DNA of 64,000 nucleotides from Mycobacterium sp. GA-1841. GTDB taxonomy: Bacteria; Actinomycetota; Actinomycetes; Mycobacteriales; Mycobacteriaceae. Every line of letters begins with the position of its first letter. Positions within the stretch are counted from its first letter, which is position 1. The stretch lies in contig NZ_MBEQ01000110.1 in assembly GCF_001954135.1 (NCBI RefSeq), forward strand, positions 1-64,000. Direction: 5' to 3'. The notes under the pieces are model-generated. The model saw only the letters and a program-made list of their open reading frames with translations. It did no database searches and was not told the DNA's origin. This document shows, one piece after another, positions 57,982 to 64,000 of the stretch. Position numbers and translations under genes: made by a program.

Positions 57982-58455
57982 TCAGTCCACCATCAGGGCG
58001 ATGGTGTCCACCACACACGCTGGCCGGTCAGATCCGTCGACCTCGACCGTCACCCGCACGGTGGCCCGCGAACCCTTTTTGTCCCGCTCCACCGCAATGA
58101 GCTCCGCGCCGGCCCTGATCCGCGAGTCGACGGGAACCGGCGAGGGAAACCGCAGCTTGTCCACCCCGACGTTGACTTGCATGGACAGGCCGGTCACCTG
58201 GTAGATCTGCTTCACCAGAATCGGCACCAGCGACAGTGTCAGGTAGCCGTGGGCGATGGTGCGGCCGTAAGGACCGCCGGCAGCCCGAGCCGCGTCGACG
58301 TGGATCCACTGATGATCGCCGGTGGCATCGGCGAACAGATCGATCTGCTGCTGGGTTACGGTGTGCCATCCGCTGTAGCCGAGGTGCTCTCCGACATGCG
58401 CCTCGAAACCGGCAACTCCCCGGTAGGTCTTCGGGGCAGGCGGTGCCTGGGTCAT
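57982..58455 (-). CDS. MaoC family dehydratase
   Basis: Hot-dog fold R-specific hydratase of 157 residues. The hydratase motif is FADATGDHQWIHVDAARAAGGPYGRTIAHGYLTLSLVP, with Asp/His in the usual places; C-terminal RVTVEVDGSDRPACVVDT follows. It resembles nodulation-protein-N-like MaoC proteins. It likely hydrates or dehydrates an enoyl-CoA in the surrounding pathway. ATG 58455 overlaps the amidohydrolase stop by four bases (ATGA). It converges on the two-domain CoA transferase. Confidence 0.87.
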   Translation of the reverse strand: MTQAPPAPKTYRGVAGFEAHVGEHLGYSGWHTVTQQQIDLFADATGDHQWIHVDAARAAGGPYGRTIAHGYLTLSLVPILVKQIYQVTGLSMQVNVGVDKLRFPSPVPVDSRIRAGAELIAVERDKKGSRATVRVTVEVDGSDRPACVVDTIALMVD

Positions 58456-59651
58456 ACCGCGGCGACCTTGTTCAGCCGCAACTGCTCGATCGCGTTGCCG
58501 CCCATGATCTTTACCTTGGCCTCCTCGGAGATGCCGTCGAGGCGGTCGACGAAGCTGAGCGGGTCACCGATGCCTTCCGGATGCGGGAAATCGGAGCCGA
58601 ACATCACATGATCCTCACCCATGATGTCGACGATCGACTTGACGTCGTCCTCGAGGAACGGGTGGATGTAGACATTGCGCTTGAACACCTCGACCGGGTG
58701 TTCGTCGAACTCTTTGGGCATCACGCGATACGCCTTCTCCAGCTGGCGAAGCAGATTCTTCACCCAGCCACTTCCGTTCTCCACGACCAGCACCCGCAGG
58801 TCCGGGAAACGGGACAGAACTCCGTGGCAGATCAGGGCGGCCAGGGTGTCCTCCATCGCGCGGAAGCCCATCACGACCTCACGAAGTGCGCTGGGCTTGA
58901 AGGACAAGTACTCGTCGCCGCCCTCCCACTCCATCAGATGCTTCTGATAGCCGCTGTCGGATGCGTGGAACGTCACCGGGATATCGGCCTTGACCACCTC
59001 TGCCCAGAACGGATCGAACTCGGGCAGGCCCATCGAGCGCGAACCGCCGAAGCGGCTCGGCACCGGTGCCGGGCGCACCAGGAACGTCTTCATGCCGCGC
59101 TCAAGGCACCAGTGGAATTCCTTGATCGCCTCGTCGACCAGCGGGAGGCAGATGACGGGCGTGGCGAAGATCCGGTCTTGATAATTGAACGTCCAGTGCT
59201 CGTGCATCCACTCGTTCAGCGCGTGGATGATGGCGTGGGTCAGCACCACGTCGTCGGTGGTGCGCTCCTCGATGAGGCTGGCAAGGGTGGGATACATGAC
59301 GCACTGGTCGATGCCCAACTCGTCCATGAGCTCCAACCGTGGGGCCGGTGACTGATACGCGGGAATGACATCCATTGCCTCACCGACGAACTCGCGAAAG
59401 TTCAGGCCGTTGGGGTTGTTGCCGAGGAAGTAGTCCTCGGCACTACCTGGCCGAGCCACCCGCGCGAACGTCGGGTTTGGGATCATGTGGCTGATGTGGT
59501 CTTTGACCACCAGCTTGGGACGTCCGTTGACCTCGACGTACCCCACCTTTCCCTGGTGCTGCTTCGGCAGGTATTTGAGCAGTGCATCCGTCGTCTCGTA
59601 CATGTGGTTGTCGATATCGAACACCGGGTACGGAAGAGAGCGGGAAGGCAT
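58452..59651 (-). CDS. amidohydrolase family protein (ACMSD-like)
   Basis: 399-residue metal-dependent hydrolase/decarboxylase of the amidohydrolase-2 family. Metal ligands are likely in FDIDNHMYETTDALLKYLP (D-x-N-H instead of HxH), VTFHASDSGY and FGSDFPHPEGIG. It resembles the second amidohydrolase at 62996 (same start DxxxHxYETxDAFxRYLPK). Such proteins are frequent in mycobacterial steroid-like clusters, and could act on ring-opening products. AGGAGGAG is 8 bases upstream of ATG 59651, which follows the operator at 59675. Confidence 0.87.
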   Translation of the reverse strand: MPSRSLPYPVFDIDNHMYETTDALLKYLPKQHQGKVGYVEVNGRPKLVVKDHISHMIPNPTFARVARPGSAEDYFLGNNPNGLNFREFVGEAMDVIPAYQSPAPRLELMDELGIDQCVMYPTLASLIEERTTDDVVLTHAIIHALNEWMHEHWTFNYQDRIFATPVICLPLVDEAIKEFHWCLERGMKTFLVRPAPVPSRFGGSRSMGLPEFDPFWAEVVKADIPVTFHASDSGYQKHLMEWEGGDEYLSFKPSALREVVMGFRAMEDTLAALICHGVLSRFPDLRVLVVENGSGWVKNLLRQLEKAYRVMPKEFDEHPVEVFKRNVYIHPFLEDDVKSIVDIMGEDHVMFGSDFPHPEGIGDPLSFVDRLDGISEEAKVKIMGGNAIEQLRLNKVAAV

Positions 59652-59674
59652 GAGGTACTCCTCCTCGGACCAAT

Positions 59675-59690
59675 GGAAATGATCATTTAC
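59675..59690. promoter_or_regulatory. operator-like palindrome GGAAAT-gatc-ATTTAC
   Basis: Degenerate copy of GAGAAT-N4-ATTCTC with the ATCATT centre shared by the sites at 32028, 47101 and 62962. It lies 24 bases upstream of the amidohydrolase start at 59651. Confidence 0.45.
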
Positions 59691-59700
59691 ACGTTTCGAA

Positions 59701-59711
59701 AACGACGTTAT
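59701..59711. promoter_or_regulatory. AACGACGTTAT motif, copy 2
   Basis: Identical 11-mer to 53997-54007, 50 bases upstream of the amidohydrolase start and touching the end of the isochorismatase-like gene. Its GACGTTAT core recurs at 60381-60388. Confidence 0.35.
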
Positions 59712-60373
59712 CACCCTCGTGGGTGAACATCTACATCCTCGCCGGATCGCGCGTCCGCCCAGGCCCGTATCACGTCGTCGGTGGTGGTGACGGTGGCCAG
59801 TAGGGCCAGCGTGTTGTCGATCATGGCGTCGGCATACTCCCGCGGGTAGCCGGCTACCGCGTCGCGGGCGAGGACGAACTGATAGCTGCGGTTCACGGCG
59901 TCCATCACGAAGTTGGTGATCGCCACGTTGACCGAAACACCCACGCCGACAATGGTTGTGATGCCCATGTTCCGTAGCACGGAATCGAGGTCGGTGCCCG
60001 TCATCGGGCCGGCGCCGTGGGTTCGGGTGAGTACCAGGTCGGACTCGTCAGGGCCCAACCCGGGCAGCAGGGATGCTCCGGGGCTACCCGGGCTCAGGTC
60101 GGCGTCGAAGGACTTGCCTGCGGCGAACAGACGCGCATTGGAATTGGAGCCGCGGCCGTCGGGGCGGCGCTGGATCAGGCAGTGTACGACGGTGACTCCG
60201 GCTGCCCGCGCCGCAGGCAACAACTTGACGATGTTGGGGATCGCCTGACGCTCTGCTTCGTGGGCCAGCATCGGCAGCCCGGCCTGCGGGCCTATCACGC
60301 CGCCCTGACACTCCTGGGTGACAACGGCTGTCGTGCGTGGCGAGATGAGGTCGCTAAGGTTGGGGCGAGGCAT
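59711..60373 (-). CDS. isochorismatase-fold protein lacking the catalytic cysteine
   Basis: 220-residue protein of the isochorismatase-like hydrolase fold. The family triad is degenerate: the usual Asp of VIDMQ is replaced (AVVTQECQGG), the Lys loop reads LTRTHGAGPMTGTDLDSVL, and the normal Cys of GvaTNxCV reads GVGVSVNVAIT, with Ala. It cannot use the usual Cys-hydrolase chemistry; true isochorismatases also lack Cys, so function remains open. ATG 60373. It is divergent from the SnoaL-like gene over the operator at 60378. Confidence 0.78.
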   Translation of the reverse strand: MPRPNLSDLISPRTTAVVTQECQGGVIGPQAGLPMLAHEAERQAIPNIVKLLPAARAAGVTVVHCLIQRRPDGRGSNSNARLFAAGKSFDADLSPGSPGASLLPGLGPDESDLVLTRTHGAGPMTGTDLDSVLRNMGITTIVGVGVSVNVAITNFVMDAVNRSYQFVLARDAVAGYPREYADAMIDNTLALLATVTTTDDVIRAWADARSGEDVDVHPRG

Positions 60374-60377
60374 GAGA

Positions 60378-60395
60378 ACAGACGTTATCGTCTGT
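60378..60395. promoter_or_regulatory. operator ACAGACG-ttat-CGTCTGT
   Basis: A perfect 7-bp inverted repeat with a 4-base centre, ACAGACGTTATCGTCTGT, between the divergent isochorismatase-like (start 60373) and SnoaL-like (start 60423) genes. It is a likely regulator site for both. Confidence 0.6.
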
Positions 60396-60422
60396 GCCAG
60401 GGCAATTTCCAGAGGAGATTCA

Positions 60423-60863
60423 ATGTACGAGTGGGAGCTATCGGTCCGGGAGGCCGCGCGACAGCTGTTGGCGGACTACACCGCCGCGACCGACCGGTTC
60501 GACTTGCGGGCACTGGCTGCGTGTTTCGCCTCGGACGGAATTCTGGAGTTCACCGGGGGCGATGATCCGCTCACCGGTCCCGGCGCGATCGAGGCCGGAC
60601 TCGGTGCCGCGATGGCTGGACCACAGGATGCGACGCGCGCCAAGCCGACGTTCGTGCGCCATCACGTCTCCAGCATCAGGTTCGGAGCCGTCAGCGCCGA
60701 GCGAGCCGAGGTCAGCAGCTATTTCGCGGTGTACACCGATATCGGGCTGGACCACTGGGGCCGGTACCGCGACCAACTGGTTCCCGAAGAGGGACGTTGG
60801 CTGTTCGCGTACCGCCGAATCACGGTGGACGCCTTCGCGCCCGGCAGTCTGATGCGATCCTGA
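60423..60863 (+). CDS. nuclear transport factor 2/SnoaL-like protein
   Basis: 146-residue cone-fold protein: YTAATDRFDLRALAACFASDGILEFTGGDDPLTGPGAI (parts) with the acidic/aromatic pocket residues, and VSSYFAVYTDIGLDHWGRYRDQLVPEEGRWLFAYRRITVD. Members include steroid isomerases, dehydratases and scaffolds; a small-molecule enzyme or isomerase role is plausible here. AGAGGAG lies 8 bases before ATG 60423. It converges on the LLM gene. Confidence 0.82.
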   Translation: MYEWELSVREAARQLLADYTAATDRFDLRALAACFASDGILEFTGGDDPLTGPGAIEAGLGAAMAGPQDATRAKPTFVRHHVSSIRFGAVSAERAEVSSYFAVYTDIGLDHWGRYRDQLVPEEGRWLFAYRRITVDAFAPGSLMRS

Positions 60864-60873
60864 CGAGCGGCAG

Positions 60874-61773
60874 TCAGCCGCCGATGAACTCCTTGGCGAA
60901 CGCCTGCGCCCGTTCTATGTAACCGTCGCGGTCATCGCCATTGGGCGCCACGGGAAGCCAGGTGACGCCGGCGATGGTCAGCCGCTCGATCAGGGCATGG
61001 CGTTCATCGGTTGAACGCGTCTCATCGAGCATGCTGCCCGCCGAGAAGCAGATATCCAGTGGTTCGGTGCGGCCGATCTCATCGGCGTAGCCCCGCGCCC
61101 AGGCGACGGCCGACTCCAGCTCCTCGACCGTCGAGATCTCCGCGGTCCGGGAAGCGGTGGCGTAGCCGAAGGTGTTGAATGGTGCCCAGCCCTGGCCGCG
61201 GCTGACCGCACGTCGTACGGCGGGTTTGCTGTTGCCGCCGACCCACACCGGTGGAGGTGTCACGATGGGACGTAACCGCACGCCGCGTGCGGCGAATGTC
61301 GAACCGGCGTAGGCGATGTCGTTGCCACTGAGCGCTTTGTCCAGGACGTCCAGCGCCTCGTCCAACAAGGCGCCACGGTCGTCGAACTCCACCCCGAGCG
61401 CCCGGAACTCGGGCTTGAGATAGCCGGCTGCCGTGCCGATGATGAGCCGACCGCCGGACAGTGCCTGCAGGCTCTGGATGGATTTCGCGCCGAGAAACGG
61501 ATTGCGGTAGGCGGCGATGTAGACGTTGGTGAGCAGTCGCAGTGTGTCGGTGGAGGCGGCCGCGAAGGACAACGCGACGAACGGATCGAGCGCGTGATGT
61601 CCGCCGTGGTCTAGCCATTTGGCATCCGGAGCCGGATGGTCGGTGACGTGCACCGCGGCATACCCGGCAGCCTCGGCGCAGCGTGCGATATCGGCGATGG
61701 CTGCCGCGGTGACGAATTCGTCCGGGGCATCGACGCGCTGGGTGGGCAGTTCCAGGGAAAAAGAGACGGTCAA
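60874..61773 (-). CDS. LLM class F420-dependent oxidoreductase
   Basis: 299-residue TIM-barrel flavin-dependent enzyme of the luciferase-like family, of the F420-type subgroup: HVTDHPAPDAKWLDHGGHHALDPFVALSFAAASTDTLRLLTNVYI (parts), ALSGGRLIIGTAAGYLKPEFRALGV and PPPVWVGGNSKPAVRRAVSRGQGWAPF. It could use F420H2 or FMN; Baeyer-Villiger or reduction chemistry on a cyclic ketone is a fair guess. TTG 61773 with GGAGGA upstream is used. It is co-directional with the acyl-CoA dehydrogenase 15 bases upstream. Confidence 0.85.
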   Translation of the reverse strand: MTVSFSLELPTQRVDAPDEFVTAAAIADIARCAEAAGYAAVHVTDHPAPDAKWLDHGGHHALDPFVALSFAAASTDTLRLLTNVYIAAYRNPFLGAKSIQSLQALSGGRLIIGTAAGYLKPEFRALGVEFDDRGALLDEALDVLDKALSGNDIAYAGSTFAARGVRLRPIVTPPPVWVGGNSKPAVRRAVSRGQGWAPFNTFGYATASRTAEISTVEELESAVAWARGYADEIGRTEPLDICFSAGSMLDETRSTDERHALIERLTIAGVTWLPVAPNGDDRDGYIERAQAFAKEFIGG

Positions 61774-61788
61774 GAGTCGTTCCTCCAG

Positions 61789-62892
61789 TCAGGCAGATGT
61801 CAGAGTGATGAGGTCGGCCAGTCGTAATGCGTGGTGATCGGGGTCGCCGAACATGAGCGAACTGGCCTTGGCACGGCGCACATAGAGGTGGGCATCGTGT
61901 TCCCAGGTGAAGCCGAGCCCGCCATGGATGCGCATGTTGTCGAACGCCGCGTGGGTGAAAGCTTCGGAGGCTGCCAGTTTGGCCACTGACGCCGCGATCG
62001 CCAACTCGTCGGAGGCCGTCGCCGCCGCGTGCACCACCGCCGAGCGGGCGCCCTCCACCTCGACCAACATGTCGGCACAGCGGTGTTTGACCGCTTGGAA
62101 GCTGCCGATCGGGCGTCCGAACTGGATGCGGGCCTTCGCATATCCGACGGCGACGTCCAGGCAGCGGGCGGCGCCGCCGCCCTGCTCGGCGGCCAACAAC
62201 ACAGTTGCGATGTCCGACGTCAGGGCCAGCCCGGGCGCTGCCGCTCCTGGACGACCGATGAGCCTGGCTGGTGTGCCGTCGAAATCGAGGCGGGCGATCT
62301 TGCGGGTGCGATCGAGCCCGGCCAGTGGGGTGCGGGTCAGGCCCTCGGCGTCGCCGGCGACCGCGAACAGCGACGTACCGGCGCCGTCGCGGGCCGCGAC
62401 GAGCACGATGGCTGCGGTATGGCCGTCGAGAACCATCGGCGCCGAACCGTGAATGGTAGGTATCCCGTCCACGTCGTGCGCGGTCAGTGCGACCGCGGTC
62501 GGGTCCCACGGCCCGAGCCGGTTGTTGAGGACCAGCGTCGCGGTGTCGGTGCCGTCGGCCAGGCTCGGGATGAGATCCTCGGCGGCCTGTTCGTCGCCGC
62601 TGGTCAGGATGGCCGGAATGGCGAGGGCCACGGTGGCGAAGAACGGTGCAGACATCAGAGCTGCACCCATCTCCTCGAACACCACGGCAAGTTCGGCGGT
62701 AGTCGCCCCGGCGCCACCCAACTGCTCGGGAACCGCGATGCCGTGCAGACCGAGTTCGGACGCCATCCGCAGCCAGGCCGCCTTGTCGTAGCCCGCTTCG
62801 GTGTCCATCAGTCGCCTGACCACCTCACTGGGGGTTGTGGCGGCCAGGAATTCGCGGACGGCCTGCCGGAGTTCGTCGGCCGCTGAGGTCAT
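61789..62892 (-). CDS. acyl-CoA dehydrogenase family protein
   Basis: 367-residue flavin acyl-CoA dehydrogenase: LGLHGIAVPEQLGGAGATTAELAVVFEEMGAAL, ARIQFGRPIGSFQAVKHRCADMLVEVEGAR, and IHGGLGFTWEHDAHLYVRRAK. The frame MTSAADELRQAVREF starts at ATG 62892 with AGGGAGA upstream; a longer frame would cross the operator. It resembles the FadE half-subunit type. It heads a minus-strand pair with the LLM gene and is divergent from the amidohydrolase across the perfect operator at 62962. Confidence 0.86.
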   Translation of the reverse strand: MTSAADELRQAVREFLAATTPSEVVRRLMDTEAGYDKAAWLRMASELGLHGIAVPEQLGGAGATTAELAVVFEEMGAALMSAPFFATVALAIPAILTSGDEQAAEDLIPSLADGTDTATLVLNNRLGPWDPTAVALTAHDVDGIPTIHGSAPMVLDGHTAAIVLVAARDGAGTSLFAVAGDAEGLTRTPLAGLDRTRKIARLDFDGTPARLIGRPGAAAPGLALTSDIATVLLAAEQGGGAARCLDVAVGYAKARIQFGRPIGSFQAVKHRCADMLVEVEGARSAVVHAAATASDELAIAASVAKLAASEAFTHAAFDNMRIHGGLGFTWEHDAHLYVRRAKASSLMFGDPDHHALRLADLITLTSA

Positions 62893-62961
62893 CGTCTCCC
62901 TAACTGTGAGGTACCCAGATACGGGCATTGCCGGATAAGGATAGTATCTTTTCTGAAAACG

Positions 62962-62977
62962 GAGAATAATCATTCTC
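62962..62977. promoter_or_regulatory. operator: perfect GAGAAT-aatc-ATTCTC
   Basis: Perfect 6-base arms, 4-base centre. It lies between the divergent acyl-CoA dehydrogenase (start 62892) and amidohydrolase (start 62996) genes. Confidence 0.8.
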
Positions 62978-62995
62978 ATCGAAGGGAGCTACGCG

Positions 62996-64000
62996 GTGAC
63001 GGCGAAACTCGACTATGGGATCTTCGACTGCGATACGCACTGCTACGAGACGCGCGACGCGTTTACCCGATATCTGCCCAAGGAATTTCACGACCGGGCC
63101 ATCGCGCCGGTACGGGGTGTCGACGGCAAGGAGGTCATCCTCGCCGGGCACCGGATCGCAACGTTCAACAGTGAGGCGGGGCTGGGCTTCGACCTGGCCT
63201 ACCGGCCGGGCTCGCTCAAGGAGATGCTCAAGCAGATGGGCTCGGGCAATCCGGACGAAACGTATGAGCCGCAGCCCATGCAGCCGGAGTGGCTGGAGCG
63301 CGATGCACGGCTGAAGGTAATGGCCGAGCAGAATGTCGAGCGTGCGGTGATCTTCCCGGCGGGTATGGCGCTGGCGGCCGAACACTATGTCGACGACACC
63401 GCGGCGCTCTATGCGAACCTGAGATCCTTCAACCGCTGGTTCGACGACACCTGGGGTTTCAACTATCAGGACACGATCTACGCGACCGCGCTGCTGTCAC
63501 TGCGTGACCTGGAGTCGTCCATCGCCGAGACCGAGGCGATCATCGCCCAGGGGGCGAAACTGGTCCTGCTTCCGACGGGTCCGGCGCACGGACGCTCGCC
63601 CGGCGATCCGTACTTCGACCCGATCTACGCCCGCCTGCAAGAGGCCGGTTGCACACTGGTCTTCCACATCCAGCCGTTCTGGTACTTCAACGCCATCTCG
63701 CCGGCGTGGGGACACAACCCGGACCCCGCTGCGTGGCACATGTCGGCATGGCAGTGGATGAACATCTACGGGCAGCGCCCCATCGAGGACACCTTGTCGG
63801 CGTTGGTGTTCGACAACCTCTTCGGCCGGTTCCCCGGCCTGAACGTGCTGGTGGCCGAGCACGGCGCGGAATGGGTGCCGCAGTTCGTGATCCACATGGA
63901 CAAGAGCCGCGGCATGGGCCGCAACGGGCCGTGGATCGGCGGCAAACTCACCGAGCGCCCCTCGGAGATATTCCGCCGCCACGTCGGCGTCGTGCCCTAT
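62996..64000 (+). CDS. amidohydrolase family protein, 5' part (runs off the window)
   Basis: Open frame of 335 codons without a stop at the right edge. It starts MTAKLDYGIFDCDTHCYETRDAFTRYLPKEF with candidate metal residues DCDTH, and continues with AGCTLVFHIQPFWYF and VAEHGAEWVPQFV (metal His). It is a paralogue of 58452-59651 (shared ExxDAxxRYLPK and FNYQDxIxAT motifs). GTG 62996 has GAAGGGAG upstream. It is controlled by the operator at 62962. Function is presumed to be hydrolytic or decarboxylating action on a pathway intermediate. Confidence 0.85.
   Translation, partial: MTAKLDYGIFDCDTHCYETRDAFTRYLPKEFHDRAIAPVRGVDGKEVILAGHRIATFNSEAGLGFDLAYRPGSLKEMLKQMGSGNPDETYEPQPMQPEWLERDARLKVMAEQNVERAVIFPAGMALAAEHYVDDTAALYANLRSFNRWFDDTWGFNYQDTIYATALLSLRDLESSIAETEAIIAQGAKLVLLPTGPAHGRSPGDPYFDPIYARLQEAGCTLVFHIQPFWYFNAISPAWGHNPDPAAWHMSAWQWMNIYGQRPIEDTLSALVFDNLFGRFPGLNVLVAEHGAEWVPQFVIHMDKSRGMGRNGPWIGGKLTERPSEIFRRHVGVVPY

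Noticed and set aside
62962-62977. Zur/Fur box reading of the GAGAATAATCATTCTC site
   Set aside because: Zur boxes have arms TGAAAAT and ATTTTCA with one central base; here the arms are separated by four bases and the flanking genes are not metal-related.

Overview
The window is high-GC actinobacterial DNA, most likely a fast-growing environmental Mycolicibacterium/Mycobacterium. The evidence is mycothiol biosynthesis (mshC), a mycobacterial lipoprotein (lppL), actinobacterial DUF families, frequent GTG/TTG starts, ATGA/GTGA overlaps, and a gene order matching the Rv2120c-Rv2141c block of M. tuberculosis. No insertion sequence, prophage, integrase or CRISPR array was seen.

Layout. (1) 1-251 is a foldback: the left edge repeats an inverted piece of tctA, probably an assembly artefact. 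(2) 176-6087 holds the tctA 3' end, a universal stress protein, a large fused nitrate reductase (nasN type) and tRNA-Leu(GAG). (3) 6175-28499 is a conserved housekeeping block: M20 peptidase, PEBP protein, pyrD, lppL, uppP, phosphatase, DUF3090, SCO1664-like, cysQ-mshC, PAC2, metH, HAD, glucose permease, hisE-hisG, DUF4126 and a flavin disulfide oxidoreductase. (4) 28511-64000 is an accessory catabolic region. It has three P450s, five SDRs (with the one at 31166), two aldehyde dehydrogenases, an NDMA-type alcohol dehydrogenase, acyl-CoA ligase, two CoA transferases, three acyl-CoA dehydrogenases, MaoC hydratases, a retro-aldolase, two amidohydrolases, an LLM flavin enzyme, two TetR regulators and a cassette of unknown membrane proteins.

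The core of the catabolic region (47761-53895) resembles the mycobacterial igr operon (cyp125-chsE1-chsE2-chsH2-chsH1-ltp2), which removes the last three side-chain carbons of cholesterol. Here ChsH2 is split into two genes and the order differs. The inferred substrate is a steroid- or terpenoid-like ring compound with a branched side chain: P450 and dehydrogenases oxidise it to an acid, ligase or CoA transferase activates it, ChsE/ChsH-like pairs desaturate and hydrate it, and the Ltp2-like aldolase cleaves it.

The most interesting signal is regulatory. Seven intergenic sites between 32.0 and 63.0 kb match GAGAAT-N4-ATTCTC or a degenerate form of it. They tie the SDR/ALDH/ADH operon, a hydrolase, the membrane cassette, the ligase, a CoA transferase/P450 operon, a conserved unknown gene, an acyl-CoA dehydrogenase and both amidohydrolases into one probable regulon. 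A second, distinct 19-bp operator pair links the TetR gene at 32081-32713, a signal-less periplasmic-binding-protein-like gene, an amine-dehydrogenase-like gene and a P450 operon.
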